From: Poriferisodalis sp965208895
GTDB taxonomy: Bacteria; Actinomycetota; Acidimicrobiia; Acidimicrobiales; Poriferisodalaceae
Direction: 5' to 3'
NCBI RefSeq assembly: GCF_965208895.1
Contig: NZ_OZ242363.1
Coordinates: 4,030,001-4,094,000 of the forward strand
Length of the DNA stretch: 64,000 bases
Shown: piece after piece, positions 42,539-51,049 of the stretch
Layout: each line of letters opens with the position of its first letter
Position numbering within the stretch: the first letter of the stretch is position 1
Notes under the pieces: generated by a model
Seen by the model: only the letters and a program-made list of their open reading frames with translations
Told to the model about the DNA's origin: nothing
Databases searched by the model: none
Translations under genes and position numbers: made by a program

Positions 42539-43347
42539 GCGCAGCCACACCGCTGGCCGGTCACTTCGCGCCGAACTCGCTGCCATATCGAGACGGGCAC
42601 ATCGGCCTCGTCGAGCTGGGCGAGGGCCCGACCGTGGGCTACCTCCACGGGATGCTCGGCAATCCGGGCCCCCACGCCGTGCTGGAGCAATTGGCCGCCG
42701 CGGGGCATCGCGTGGTGGCGCCGAGCCTGCCGGGATTCACCGGCTCGAGCGAGCCTGATGGATTGCGCACCCTGCACGACTGGGTGGTCGCCACCAGTGA
42801 GGTCATCGACGTGGCCGGGCTGACGGGCGCCCCGCTGGTGGCCTCCAGCGTGGGCGCGATGATGGCGCTCGAACTCGCAGCGGTGCGACCCGAGGCATTC
42901 GGGCCGATGGTGCTGGTGGCGCCGTTCGGTCTGTGGGACGACAACGACCCGGTAGCCGACCCGTTCGGCACGACGCTGAGCGTGCAGCGCCAGATGCTGA
43001 CCGAGGACGCCGCGGCATCAGCGGCGTTCTTCGACGACCCCGCAGATCTGCCCGCCGACATGGTGGTGGAGCACGGCGTGCACCGCTATCTCACCCGCAC
43101 CGCCGCGGCACAGCTGATCTGGCCGCTGCCCGAGTGGGGGCTGGCGGCCCGGCTGCACCGCGTAGCCAACCCCGTGACGCTCGTGCACGGGGCCAAGGAC
43201 CGGATCATCCCGGCGTCGTACCTGGAGCGCTGGGCGAAGGCATTGCCGAACGTGGTCGGTACTCACCTCGTGGATGACGCCGGCCACCAAGCTGATTTCG
43301 ACCAGCCTGGCGAAATCGCCAAGATCGCAGCCGGAGCGTTCGCCTAA
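42535..43347 (+). CDS. Alpha/beta hydrolase
   Basis: A 270-residue alpha/beta-fold hydrolase. The oxyanion segment is GYLHGMLGNPG. The nucleophile elbow is ASSVGAMMALEL (Ser), the acid probably in HGAKDRIIP, and the histidine in DDAGHQADF. Size and motifs fit C-C hydrolases of meta-cleavage pathways or esterases. The GTG at 42535 overlaps the LLM stop (GTGA); the frame is open further upstream but inside the LLM gene. Together they form a coupled two-gene unit ending in repeat family B. Confidence 0.82.
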   Translation: MSAATPLAGHFAPNSLPYRDGHIGLVELGEGPTVGYLHGMLGNPGPHAVLEQLAAAGHRVVAPSLPGFTGSSEPDGLRTLHDWVVATSEVIDVAGLTGAPLVASSVGAMMALELAAVRPEAFGPMVLVAPFGLWDDNDPVADPFGTTLSVQRQMLTEDAAASAAFFDDPADLPADMVVEHGVHRYLTRTAAAQLIWPLPEWGLAARLHRVANPVTLVHGAKDRIIPASYLERWAKALPNVVGTHLVDDAGHQADFDQPGEIAKIAAGAFA

Positions 43348-43348
43348 G

Positions 43349-43410
43349 CCCAGAGCCCACCGGTGGGGTTGTGGCGCGGGTGGTGCGCGTCCACCGCAAA
43401 GGCCTCCTGA
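43349..43410 (+). repeat. Dispersed hairpin repeat family B, copy 2
   Basis: Matches 36952-37010; begins right after the hydrolase stop. The hairpin here is GGTGG-TGCGCGT-CCACC and is followed by CAAAGGCCTCCTGA as in copy 1. Position after a stop in both cases favours a 3'-end RNA function. Confidence 0.65.
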
Positions 43411-43541
43411 GCCCACCTGACTTGACCCACGGGCGAATCCGTACAAAGCTGTCGCGCAGAAGCGCAACCGGTATTCCGAACACGGAAGTCTCGTATGCAG
43501 GATCGGGCGCATCGTCCGAAAAACATCGTGAGGAGGTCAAG

Positions 43542-44579
43542 ATGTCATCTCTGGCAGCCACAAGATCTCGGTTGACAGTGGCAAGCTCATCTGCGTTGAT
43601 CACGACGGCGGTGGCGCTGTTCCTAACGATGCTGCTGAGCTCGCCCGCCGCCGCCCAAGAGGCCGACACCAGCAGCCTGCCCGACTCAGATGTCGCCGAC
43701 CCATGGGTGGATGCGGACGGCGGCCCAATCTGTTCGGCCGATATCTTGCCCCTTGTCCTGGTCGAGATTGATGATCCCGACGACACCAATGATCCGCCAC
43801 GCAAGATCACGGTGCCGACACGACCGAATCGCAGCGAGCTCTGCCAATCCAGGACGATCCCGACCGGCTACACCACTATGCCGCCCGGAATCAACAAGCC
43901 AAGAGCGCCGTTGCCGACGGTCGAGCGCTCGGTCGCCACGTTCAACGAAACCACACAAACTTGGGAGACGACGCGTCAGACCGTTACCGATGTCTTCGCC
44001 GTCAACAAGGCTTGGGAAGCATATAACAGCGAGGTCCTGGCACGAGATGCGACCCGGAAAGCCTGGTCCGACTACGTGAATCCGACTCCGCCCTCAGACT
44101 ACGTGAAGCCCAGCGAGCCGCCCGAGAAGCCGACCCCGTATCAGTCGTGCGGCGATACCGTCGATGACTGCAACTCCTATGACTCCCAGTATGACGAGAC
44201 GTCCGATGACGACTACGTTGCGCCTGGCACAAACACGGCACCCACGGCCACCAACACGTACAGCACCAGCACGGATTCGGACGGGGAAATGACGGCTACG
44301 GTCACGCCGGTCATGGTCACTCGCAACACCGACCTCACCGCTCGCGAACAGGCCAACAAGACGTGTACCAACAACTGCGAAAAGGCCGGAGACAAGGGCG
44401 TGGCCTACCCGGCGATCTTCAAGCCGGACAATTGGCTCGAGAATGCTGATGAGTTCTTCGAGGCCTACGATGAACTCGACGACGAGGGAAATGGAACGCC
44501 GTTCTACACCTGCGAGTACATGTATCCCGACCACAAACCCGAAGAGTTCAGCTGCTATCTCCAAACCCCCGGTTCCTGA
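43542..44579 (+). CDS. Secreted Thr/Pro/Asp-rich protein of unknown function
   Basis: A 345-residue exported protein. A clear AGGAGG (43531-43536) precedes the ATG at 43542. The signal peptide ends near AAAQEAD after a hydrophobic core ALITTAVALFLTMLLSSP. The mature part is acidic with paired cysteines (ICSAD, LCQS, SCGDTVDDC, TCTNNC, YTCEYM, FSCYL), suggesting disulfides. A low-complexity Thr/Ser/Asp segment (about 225-260) could be a linker. I recognise no domain. It may be cell-surface or secreted. It follows repeat B by 130 bp and is convergent with smpB. Confidence 0.65.
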   Translation: MSSLAATRSRLTVASSSALITTAVALFLTMLLSSPAAAQEADTSSLPDSDVADPWVDADGGPICSADILPLVLVEIDDPDDTNDPPRKITVPTRPNRSELCQSRTIPTGYTTMPPGINKPRAPLPTVERSVATFNETTQTWETTRQTVTDVFAVNKAWEAYNSEVLARDATRKAWSDYVNPTPPSDYVKPSEPPEKPTPYQSCGDTVDDCNSYDSQYDETSDDDYVAPGTNTAPTATNTYSTSTDSDGEMTATVTPVMVTRNTDLTAREQANKTCTNNCEKAGDKGVAYPAIFKPDNWLENADEFFEAYDELDDEGNGTPFYTCEYMYPDHKPEEFSCYLQTPGS

Positions 44580-44589
44580 CCCTGACGGC

Positions 44590-45114
44590 TCAGGCTGAGC
44601 GATCTCGCAGCGCGCGGCGGGCCTCGCGATCGGTTTCCCGCTTGCGGATGGCTTGACGCTTGTCGTACAGGCGACGGCCGCGCGCGAGGGCGAGCTCGAG
44701 CTTGGCCCGCCCGTCGCGGAAGTAGATCTCGAGCGGGATGAGCTGCAAGCGGTCCTGCTCGGTCCGTGCCCGCAGCCGGTTGATCTCGGCGCGGTGCATG
44801 AGCAGTTTGCGGGGACGCTCGACGTCGTGGCCCATGTTGGGCGAGGCGTGAATCCATGGGGCGATGTGCAGACCCATCAACCACATCTCGTCGTCACGCA
44901 CCCGGGCGTATGCATCGCCCATCTGGGCGCCGCCGGCACGCAGCGACTTCACTTCGGAACCGCGCAAGACCATGCCGCACTCGAAGGTGTCGAGCACCTC
45001 GTAGTTGCGGCGCGCACGGCGGTTAGACGCTACGACTGTCCGTTCGGTCGAGGTCGCGCCGATAGATGAGCGGTCTCGTTGCGTCACCTGTTTCCTCCCG
45101 CTCTTGTTCCCCAT
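44590..45114 (-). CDS. smpB: SsrA-binding protein SmpB
   Basis: SmpB carries tmRNA to stalled ribosomes in trans-translation. The 174-residue product contains the core VVASNRRARRNYEVLDTFEC, GMVLRGSEVKSLRAG, DAYARV, RPRKLLMHRAEI and LALARGRRLYDKR, ending in a basic C-terminal tail as required. Its first 25 residues are an extension not in the core family. The likely start (MGNKSGRK at 45114, or an ATG 6 bases before) and about 12 codons fall inside dispersed repeat family A. No tmRNA gene is recognisable in this window. Confidence 0.93.
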   Translation of the reverse strand: MGNKSGRKQVTQRDRSSIGATSTERTVVASNRRARRNYEVLDTFECGMVLRGSEVKSLRAGGAQMGDAYARVRDDEMWLMGLHIAPWIHASPNMGHDVERPRKLLMHRAEINRLRARTEQDRLQLIPLEIYFRDGRAKLELALARGRRLYDKRQAIRKRETDREARRALRDRSA

Positions 45115-45174
45115 TCTCATGCGATTGGGCTCACGGGCCGCTCGGGCCACGGCTTCGCCTATCGGCTCAGCCTC
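45080..45174 (+). repeat. Dispersed intergenic repeat family A, copy 1 (overlaps smpB start)
   Basis: Shares CCCGCTCTTGTT and a longer identical block (45129-45174; GGGCCGCTCGGGCCACGGC... GGCTCAGCC) with 47531-47611 and 51858-51941. Between these blocks this copy carries a different 20-base stretch that contains the smpB start codons. All three copies are in the same orientation. Confidence 0.75.
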
Positions 45175-45373
45175 GCGGCCACGAGCCCGAGGGTACGGCT
45201 GACGTTGGTCGCTCTTGCGCCGATTCTCTGGTGCCAGCGACTCGGCGCGGCAGTAGACGACGACGGCGACGGCCCGTAGAATCCTGAGTGATCAGGTCGG
45301 GAATTGCCGCGGCGGCGCGCGAGTTCTTGGCCTGCAACCGCCCGCTGCGGCGCCGCCGAACCCAGGAGTCCCG

Positions 45374-45649
45374 ATGGCTGTCACCGTCCGCTTGCCCACC
45401 GTCCTGCGTCCGCACGCCAACGGGCAGTCGCAGATCGCTGCCGAGGGCAGCACCGTGTCCGAAGCGGTGTCGTGGCTGGTCGGCGAATTCCCCGGCATCG
45501 CCCCCAACTTGCTCGCCGAAGACGGCAGCTTGCACCGATTCGTGAACGTCTATGTCAACGACGAGGACGTTCGGTACCTCTCCCAGATGGACACGGCGCT
45601 GTCTGACGGTGACGAGCTGTCGATCCTGCCGGCCGTCGCCGGCGGCTGA
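45374..45649 (+). CDS. cysO: Sulfur-carrier protein CysO-like (ThiS/MoaD family)
   Basis: A 91-residue ubiquitin-like sulfur carrier starting MAVTVRLPTVLRPHANGQ and ending in AVAGG; the C-terminal Gly-Gly is the site of thiocarboxylation. LSDGDELSILPAVAGG is the diagnostic end. CysO-thiocarboxylate donates sulfur to O-phosphoserine-derived aminoacrylate on CysM, the cysteine route known in mycobacteria. cysM follows after 43 bases. The protease gene mec, usually upstream in actinobacteria, is not present here. Confidence 0.88.
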   Translation: MAVTVRLPTVLRPHANGQSQIAAEGSTVSEAVSWLVGEFPGIAPNLLAEDGSLHRFVNVYVNDEDVRYLSQMDTALSDGDELSILPAVAGG

Positions 45650-45692
45650 GCCGGTCCGGCCCAGCACCGGCTCCCAGCGGCAGAACCGGCAC

Positions 45693-46640
45693 GTGGCCGT
45701 TTATCGCTCCGTTGACGAGCTGATCGGCGGCACTCCCACCCTTGACGTCAGCCAGCTCAGCCCCAACCCCTCGGTCGCGCTCTACGCCAAGCTGGAAGGG
45801 CAGAACCCGACCGGCTCAGTGAAGGACCGGGTGGCGCTCGCCATGTTGGACCGTGCCGAGGCCGAGGGCCGTCTGGCGCCGGGATCGGTGATCATCGAAC
45901 CCTCATCGGGCAATACCGGCATCGCGCTGGCCATGCTCGGGCAGCGCCGCGGCTACCGGGTGAAGATCGTGCTGCCCGGCAACGTCACCGCCGAGCGACG
46001 CCAGATGCTCGAGATCTTCGGCGCCGAGATCATCGCTAGCCCGGCCGAGCAGGGCTCCAATGGCGCTGTGCGGTTCGCATTGGAACTGGCCGAGGCGAAC
46101 CCCGACTGGACGATGCTCTACCAGTACGGGAACGAGGCCAATCCCGAGGTGCACTACCGCACCACCGGCCCCGAGATCGTGGCCGATATCCCAACCATCA
46201 CCCACTTTGTTGCAGGGCTCGGCACGAGCGGCACGCTGCTGGGTGTCGGTCGGTACCTCAAGGAACACGCGCCCGCGGTGCAGGTGTGGGCCGTCGAGCC
46301 GCCGGCGGGCGAACAGGTCGAGGGATTGCGCAGCCTCGACGACGGTTACGTGCCGCCCATCTTTGAGCGTTGGGGAGGCGTCGACCTGCTCGACCGCAAG
46401 ATGATCGTCCGTCCACGCGAGTCGATCGAGGCGACGCGGATGCTGGCGACGGAAGGCGTGTTCTCGGGCATCTCGGGGGGGGCCGCGCTGGCCGGGGCCC
46501 GCAAGGCCGCCGACCGCATCGACGAAGGCGTCATCGTGTTCGTCGTCAGCGACCACGGCTGGAAATATCTCTCCGTCGGCGCGTGGACTGACGACCTTGA
46601 CGCTGCGGCCGACCACGCCGCCAACGTCATCTACTTCTGA
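45693..46640 (+). CDS. cysM: Cysteine synthase CysM (CysO-dependent type)
   Basis: A 315-residue PLP enzyme of the beta family. The PLP lysine is in NPTGSVKDR (K44). PSSGNTGIALAML and GLGTSGTLLGVGRYL are the substrate and phosphate loops, and SGISGGAALAGARKAA follows. Adjacency to cysO indicates the O-phosphoserine sulfhydrylase type rather than an O-acetylserine enzyme. The GTG at 45693 gives the normal N-terminus VAVYRSVDELIGGTP; the frame extends further upstream but inside cysO. A separate lipoprotein gene follows after 60 bases. Confidence 0.9.
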   Translation: MAVYRSVDELIGGTPTLDVSQLSPNPSVALYAKLEGQNPTGSVKDRVALAMLDRAEAEGRLAPGSVIIEPSSGNTGIALAMLGQRRGYRVKIVLPGNVTAERRQMLEIFGAEIIASPAEQGSNGAVRFALELAEANPDWTMLYQYGNEANPEVHYRTTGPEIVADIPTITHFVAGLGTSGTLLGVGRYLKEHAPAVQVWAVEPPAGEQVEGLRSLDDGYVPPIFERWGGVDLLDRKMIVRPRESIEATRMLATEGVFSGISGGAALAGARKAADRIDEGVIVFVVSDHGWKYLSVGAWTDDLDAAADHAANVIYF

Positions 46641-46700
46641 TTGTCTGCTCTGACGAGTCCTGCTGTTGATCTGTTGCCGAGCCGTCATACCGTTGCCGAG

Positions 46701-47492
46701 ATGGCGAAGCCGGGATCCCGTCGCCGAGTTGCAGCGCTCACCGCGGTCGTGGCGGCGCTGGCGGTGTCAGCAGCAGCGTGTACAGGCCCGCCCCTCGAGG
46801 TAGCTCCCGCGCCGACGGCCACTATCGCACTGTCGCGCGACGTCACCGCGACGACGCTGCTGCCCGCCCAGCAGTCAGCCGAGCGTCCGGCGGCAGTCCT
46901 GGTGACCGTCCCCGTCGATGGCGCCGAGCCACGCGGCGAAGCCCCAACCGCTACGACAGCATCCGCGCGATTGGGGGCCGCCGCCGTTCCCCATCCCGAA
47001 GGCGTGGTGTTGGCAGGGGACGGTCTGGGCCTCGTGAGCTTCGGTGCTGGGGTGCCGGCGGCTCTGGATGTGCTGACCGACGCGCTCGGACAGCCGGTGG
47101 CCGACAGCGGCTGGATTGACACATTCTCGATCTACGGCGACTGTCCCGGCAGCCGCCTTCGGGTCGTGGAATGGCCCGGTGTGCTGGCCATGTTCGGCGA
47201 TCCCGAAGACGGATACCAGCAACGCGACGCCGACGACGAGCACTTCATGACATGGCGGCTCGGCACATTCGGGCCCGATCCCTACATGCTGCGGACCGCC
47301 GAAGGGATCGGCGTCGGCGCGACGCGCGCCGAGGTTGCCGAGGCCTACGCGGCCGCCACCTTCCGCCCGGCAACGGCTACCGAAGCGCTCTCGGTGTTGC
47401 TCGCTACGAGAGGCGGCCGGCTCGTCGGCATTTTCGATGAGTCGGAGGTCCTGCGATCGCTCGAAGCGGGGACGGCCTGCGCGACACGCTGA
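46701..47492 (+). CDS. Hypothetical lipoprotein
   Basis: A 263-residue putative lipoprotein. MAKPGSRRRVAALTAVVAAL leads to a lipobox SAAAC at about residue 27. A Thr/Ala/Pro-rich linker (30-90) precedes a globular part with GDGLGLVSFGAGVPAALDVL, FMTWRLGTF and GIGVGATRAEVAEAYA. The GIGVG-x-T-x-x-E pattern is common in actinobacterial surface proteins of unknown role, often as a small recurring domain. The ATG at 46701 is chosen because it places the signal peptide at the N-terminus; an in-frame TTG 60 bases earlier is not needed. Confidence 0.6.
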   Translation: MAKPGSRRRVAALTAVVAALAVSAAACTGPPLEVAPAPTATIALSRDVTATTLLPAQQSAERPAAVLVTVPVDGAEPRGEAPTATTASARLGAAAVPHPEGVVLAGDGLGLVSFGAGVPAALDVLTDALGQPVADSGWIDTFSIYGDCPGSRLRVVEWPGVLAMFGDPEDGYQQRDADDEHFMTWRLGTFGPDPYMLRTAEGIGVGATRAEVAEAYAAATFRPATATEALSVLLATRGGRLVGIFDESEVLRSLEAGTACATR

Positions 47493-47530
47493 CGCCCTGA
47501 GAGGCTGCGCCGATAGGCAAGAGTTCGGAT

Positions 47531-47611
47531 TGTCGCACCAGTTACTTCCCGCTCTTGTTCGCTGCGCTCACGGGCCGCTCGGGCCACGGCTTCGCCTATC
47601 GGCTCAGCCTC
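47531..47611 (+). repeat. Dispersed intergenic repeat family A, copy 2
   Basis: Begins TGTCGCACCAGTTACTTCCC and ends GGCTCAGCCTC. It is nearly identical to 51858-51941 and shares two blocks with 45080-45174. It fills most of the gap between the lipoprotein and the MBL-fold gene. Confidence 0.8.
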
Positions 47612-47664
47612 TTGTCCGCGTCGCGATGTGAGCCGAGCGCTTCGCTTGCGTAGTATCGGCCTCC

Positions 47665-48414
47665 GTGAGCAAGCTCTCGGTGACGGTCTTGGGTTGTTCT
47701 GGCAGCTACGCCGCCGCCGGCGAGTCCTGCAGCGGGTATCTGGTACGCAGCGAGACGACGGCCTTGTGGGTCGACTGCGGCCCCGGCACCTTCGCCAACT
47801 TGCAATCCCACGTGCCGCTCGAGTCGGTCGACGCGATGCTCGTCAGCCATCACCACCCCGATCACTGTGCCGAGCTGCCGGTGGTCTACAACGCTGCGAA
47901 GTACTACATGGGCATGTCCCACATCCGGGTTCTCGCAACCGAGGGCGTGCGGGAGGTCACCGAGGCCTACGGCGACAGCTCTGATCTGTTCGGCTGGGAG
48001 ATGGTGAAGGATTCGTCGGAGGCACGCGTCGGCGACATCGACGTGCTGTTCTCACGCACCGATCATCCGGTCGAGACACTGGCGATGCGCTTTGAGAGCA
48101 ACGGCAAGTCCATCGTCTACACCTCCGACACCGGCCGGGGCTGGGCGCTCTCGGCGCTCAGCCGTGACGCCGGGCGGCCCTCGCCGGACCTCGTGGTCGG
48201 CGAGGGAACGCTGCTGCACGCCACCGACAACCCTGCGATTCCCCATGTCAGCGCCGCATGGCTAGCGGCGGATGCCAACGACGTAGGGGCACGGCAACTC
48301 GTCGTGACTCATGTACCGCCGGGATCGGATCCGCAGGATCATCTGACCGAAGCGGGCGAGGTGTTCAGCGGCGATGCGGCGGTTGCACGCACCGGCGTAA
48401 CGTTCTGGGCATGA
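47665..48414 (+). CDS. MBL-fold metallohydrolase (RNase Z-like)
   Basis: A 249-residue metallo-beta-lactamase-fold hydrolase. The metal motif HHHPDH (in LVSHHHPDHCAE) is intact, further ligands lie in SRTDHPVET, YTSDTG and the C-terminal VVTHVPPGSD. The layout VTVLGCSGSY at the start fits the ElaC/Rv1339-like group; in mycobacteria a homologue next to rph degrades cyclic AMP. The GTG start at 47665 is 53 bases after repeat A. It lies upstream of rph and rdgB, the same order as in other actinobacteria, so nucleotide or RNA metabolism is likely. Confidence 0.88.
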   Translation: MSKLSVTVLGCSGSYAAAGESCSGYLVRSETTALWVDCGPGTFANLQSHVPLESVDAMLVSHHHPDHCAELPVVYNAAKYYMGMSHIRVLATEGVREVTEAYGDSSDLFGWEMVKDSSEARVGDIDVLFSRTDHPVETLAMRFESNGKSIVYTSDTGRGWALSALSRDAGRPSPDLVVGEGTLLHATDNPAIPHVSAAWLAADANDVGARQLVVTHVPPGSDPQDHLTEAGEVFSGDAAVARTGVTFWA

Positions 48415-48463
48415 GCGCCGAGCATGATGTGGCCGAGCCTGATGTGAAAGGCGAACCCGGGTC

Positions 48464-49192
48464 GTGACTCGCGTCGACGGTCGGTTGCCAGACGAACTGC
48501 GCGCGGTGACCTTCGAACGCGATTTCACCGACCAAACGCCCGGATCGGTGCTGGTGTCCTTCGGTCGGACCCGGGTGCTGTGCACCGTGTCGATTGACGA
48601 CGACGTGCCGCGGTGGATGCGCGGCCGAGGGACCGGCTGGGTGACTGCCGAATACGCGATGCTGCCCGGCTCGAGCGGCGAGCGTGTCGGCCGTGAGTCC
48701 AAGCGCGGCAAGCAGAAGGGGCGCACGCTCGAGATCGAGCGCTTGATCGCGCGAGCGCTGCGGGCGGTGTGCGACATGGCAGCGCTCGGAGAACGCGAGG
48801 TCACCGTCGACTGCGATGTGTTGCAGGCCGACGGGGGGACCCGAACGGCATCGATCTGCGGGGGCTACGTGGCGCTTCACGACGCATGCACCCGGCTGGT
48901 CGCCAACGGAGCGATCAGCCAGCACCCGCTCGTCGACGAGTGCGCAGCCATCTCGGTGGGGATCGTGGACGGCGAGGCCCGACTCGATCTGCCCTACGAG
49001 GAGGACTCGCGGGCCGAAGTGGACATGAACGTCGTGATGACCGGGCAGGGGCGCTTCGTGGAGGTGCAGGGCACCGCCGAGGGTGAACCCTTCGACGACG
49101 CCCAGCTCGCCGCAATGCTGGCGCTGGCCCGTTCGGGGATCGTCGAGATCGTCGACCTGCAGCGAGCAGCGCTGGCAACGCCACCGACGTGA
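48464..49192 (+). CDS. rph: Ribonuclease PH
   Basis: The 3'-5' phosphorolytic exoribonuclease that trims tRNA precursors. The 242-residue length is normal. The typical segments are GSVLVSFGRTRVLCTVSIDD, GWVTAEYAMLPGSS, the catalytic GRTLEIERLIARALRAV, DCDVLQADGGTRTASI and SVGIVDGEARLDLPYEED, all intact. GTG at 48464 starts MTRVDGR, matching family members. It is followed by rdgB after 78 bases, the conserved rph-rdgB pair. Confidence 0.96.
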   Translation: MTRVDGRLPDELRAVTFERDFTDQTPGSVLVSFGRTRVLCTVSIDDDVPRWMRGRGTGWVTAEYAMLPGSSGERVGRESKRGKQKGRTLEIERLIARALRAVCDMAALGEREVTVDCDVLQADGGTRTASICGGYVALHDACTRLVANGAISQHPLVDECAAISVGIVDGEARLDLPYEEDSRAEVDMNVVMTGQGRFVEVQGTAEGEPFDDAQLAAMLALARSGIVEIVDLQRAALATPPT

Positions 49193-49270
49193 CCGGAGCG
49201 GCCTCATCGCCGGCTGTGGCTGAGCACACCAGGCGTGCAAGCCCCCGATGGTCGCGGAGGTTGTGACCTC

Positions 49271-49852
49271 GTGCGGCTGGTGATGGCGTCGGCCAATCCG
49301 CACAAGGCAGTCGAGATCGCCGCGGTGTTGCGTGAGGCGATGCCATCGGTGGAGATACTGCCGAGGCCGTCGCAATTGGGCGACGTGGCGGAGGACGGCG
49401 AGACCTTGGAAGAGAACGCGCTCATCAAAGCTCGGTTCGTGTTCGCCGCTGCCGGTGAGCCGTCCATTGCCGACGACACCGGGCTTGAGGTTGATGCGCT
49501 GGGCGGTGCGCCCGGCGTGCACAGCGCCCGCTACGCGGGACCCGAGGCGGATCCGGTTGCCAATCTGGCGAAGCTCATGGCCGCGTTGGAAGGGGTGCCG
49601 TATTCGGAGCGCCGAGCGCGTTTTCGGACCGTGGTGGCGGTTATCCTGTGCGGCGGAAGCGAGGTGCTGGCCGATGGCGCCGTCGAGGGCACGATTGCGC
49701 TGTCGCAGCGGGGCGATGGCGGCTTCGGTTACGACCCCGTCTTTGTCCCCGACGAGGCAGCCCCGCTGACGTTTGCCGAGATGTCGGCGGATGCGAAGAA
49801 CCACATCAGCCATCGCGGTCGCGCCTTGCGTGCCCTGGCAGCGCAGCTCTGA
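49271..49852 (+). CDS. rdgB: XTP/dITP diphosphatase (RdgB/HAM1)
   Basis: Hydrolyses non-canonical purine nucleoside triphosphates. RLVMASANPHKAVEI is the start of the HAM1 fold, followed by EDGETLEENALIKARF, IADDTGLEVDALGGAPGVHS-like active-site loop, FGYDPVFVPDEA and the C-terminal HRGRALRAL. About 193 residues from the GTG at 49271; a GTG 36 bases earlier would add 12 residues. The metal-binding DDTG and the ENA motif are intact. Downstream is clpP after 103 bases. Confidence 0.95.
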   Translation: MRLVMASANPHKAVEIAAVLREAMPSVEILPRPSQLGDVAEDGETLEENALIKARFVFAAAGEPSIADDTGLEVDALGGAPGVHSARYAGPEADPVANLAKLMAALEGVPYSERRARFRTVVAVILCGGSEVLADGAVEGTIALSQRGDGGFGYDPVFVPDEAAPLTFAEMSADAKNHISHRGRALRALAAQL

Positions 49853-49955
49853 ACTCGACTGGGGCGACCTCGCGGACGCTGTTGAGGCGCCGCCGGAGGC
49901 GATCGGCAGCGCGACTCCGGCTGGGCTCGATGGCCCCGTCGGTAACCTGCGCCCC

Positions 49956-50576
49956 ATGAGCGAACTTCCCTCCACACAGCGCCCGAGCCCGGCGTCTGAG
50001 CGTGCGTTCGAGTCCAGCGGTGTGACCGGGTGGACCCAGATTTCGAACCGGCTGCTCGACGACCGCATCGTGTTCCTGGGCGATGAATTGGATGACCAGT
50101 TGGCCAACGTCGTCTGTGCGCAGATGCTGTACCTAGAGGGTCAGGACCGGGGCCGCGACATCTCGCTGTACATCAACAGCCCTGGTGGCTCGGTCACCGC
50201 CGGCATGGCCATCTACGACACGATGCAATTCGTCGCCTGCGACGTGGCCACGGTTTGCCTCGGGCTGGGCGCCTCGATGGGGCAGTTCCTGCTCACGGCG
50301 GGAGCACCGGGCAAGCGCTACTGCCTGCCGCACGCCCGGGTGATGATGCATCAGCCGTCTGGCGGAGTACGTGGCCAGGCATCTGACATCGCCATCCAGG
50401 CCGAGCAGATGGCCTACGTCAAGCGCCTGATGGCCGAGCGCACTGCGCTTCACAGCGGTCAGGATGTCGAGCAGATCCTGCTCGACTCCGAGCGAGACCG
50501 CTGGTTCACTGCCGAGGAAGCCAAGGGCTACGGCTTGTGCGATCACGTGGTCGTCAAGCGCGGGGAGATGATCTAG
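49956..50576 (+). CDS. clpP: ATP-dependent Clp protease proteolytic subunit
   Basis: A 206-residue ClpP. The catalytic triad is present: S107 in LGASMGQ, H132 in MMHQPSGG and D181 in SERDRW. YINSPGGSVTAGMAIYDTM and RVMMHQP are diagnostic. The ATG at 49956 (MSELPSTQ) is preferred; upstream codons in the frame overlap rdgB. It lies apart from clpX and from any second clpP, although actinobacteria often have paired clpP1P2. Whether another copy exists elsewhere is unknown. Confidence 0.93.
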   Translation: MSELPSTQRPSPASERAFESSGVTGWTQISNRLLDDRIVFLGDELDDQLANVVCAQMLYLEGQDRGRDISLYINSPGGSVTAGMAIYDTMQFVACDVATVCLGLGASMGQFLLTAGAPGKRYCLPHARVMMHQPSGGVRGQASDIAIQAEQMAYVKRLMAERTALHSGQDVEQILLDSERDRWFTAEEAKGYGLCDHVVVKRGEMI

Positions 50577-50605
50577 CCGGTCGCAGCAGTGCTCGTGCGT
50601 CTGGT

Positions 50606-51049
50606 TTATCCAGGCGCAGCGGTGCAATGGCGGGTGACGTAGTCCACGACTCGCTGCGTGGCGGCATCCTGGGTCTCGAGGAACGGATCCTGCGCTGCGA
50701 TCAACGCGGCCGCACGATCGAACGTCTCCCGTGACGCTGTCTCGGTTACGGCATCGGAAAGCGCTGCGGTCAGGTCGGCCAGCAAAGCCATGTCAGGTCG
50801 TATTTCCACCGGTGCTGCTGCTGCAGCGTCGGCGAATTGCCGCGCTGTGCGGTCCATTGCCTCACGTGTGGTGGTGTCGTCGTTCGGGTTGACCGTCAAG
50901 CTGATCTGGTCGACGACGAGCAGGTGAGCGAACTCCCCGCAGAACTCCTCGACGGAGGGCTCCCCGCTGTCGCGCCACAGCGCAAGGGCGATCGCTACGA
51001 CGGCGGCGGCGATGAGGAGCCAGCGCCGGCGAGCTGTCACCGCCATCAC
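50606..51049 (-). CDS. Hypothetical membrane-anchored protein
   Basis: A 147-residue protein with one N-terminal transmembrane helix (RWLLIAAAVVAIALALW) and an extracytoplasmic helical domain (SVEEFCGEFAHLLVVDQISL; TRQFADAAAAAPVEI). Two cysteines, FCGEF and RHC near the C-terminus, may pair. I recognise no family. The start overlaps the rpe stop by 4 bases, so it is coupled to rpe on the minus strand. It is convergent with clpP. Confidence 0.6.
   Translation of the reverse strand: MMAVTARRRWLLIAAAVVAIALALWRDSGEPSVEEFCGEFAHLLVVDQISLTVNPNDDTTTREAMDRTARQFADAAAAAPVEIRPDMALLADLTAALSDAVTETASRETFDRAAALIAAQDPFLETQDAATQRVVDYVTRHCTAAPG

Noticed and set aside
44580..45373. tmRNA gene expected near smpB
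   Set aside because: I could not find a tRNA-like end or a tag reading frame in the neighbouring gaps.
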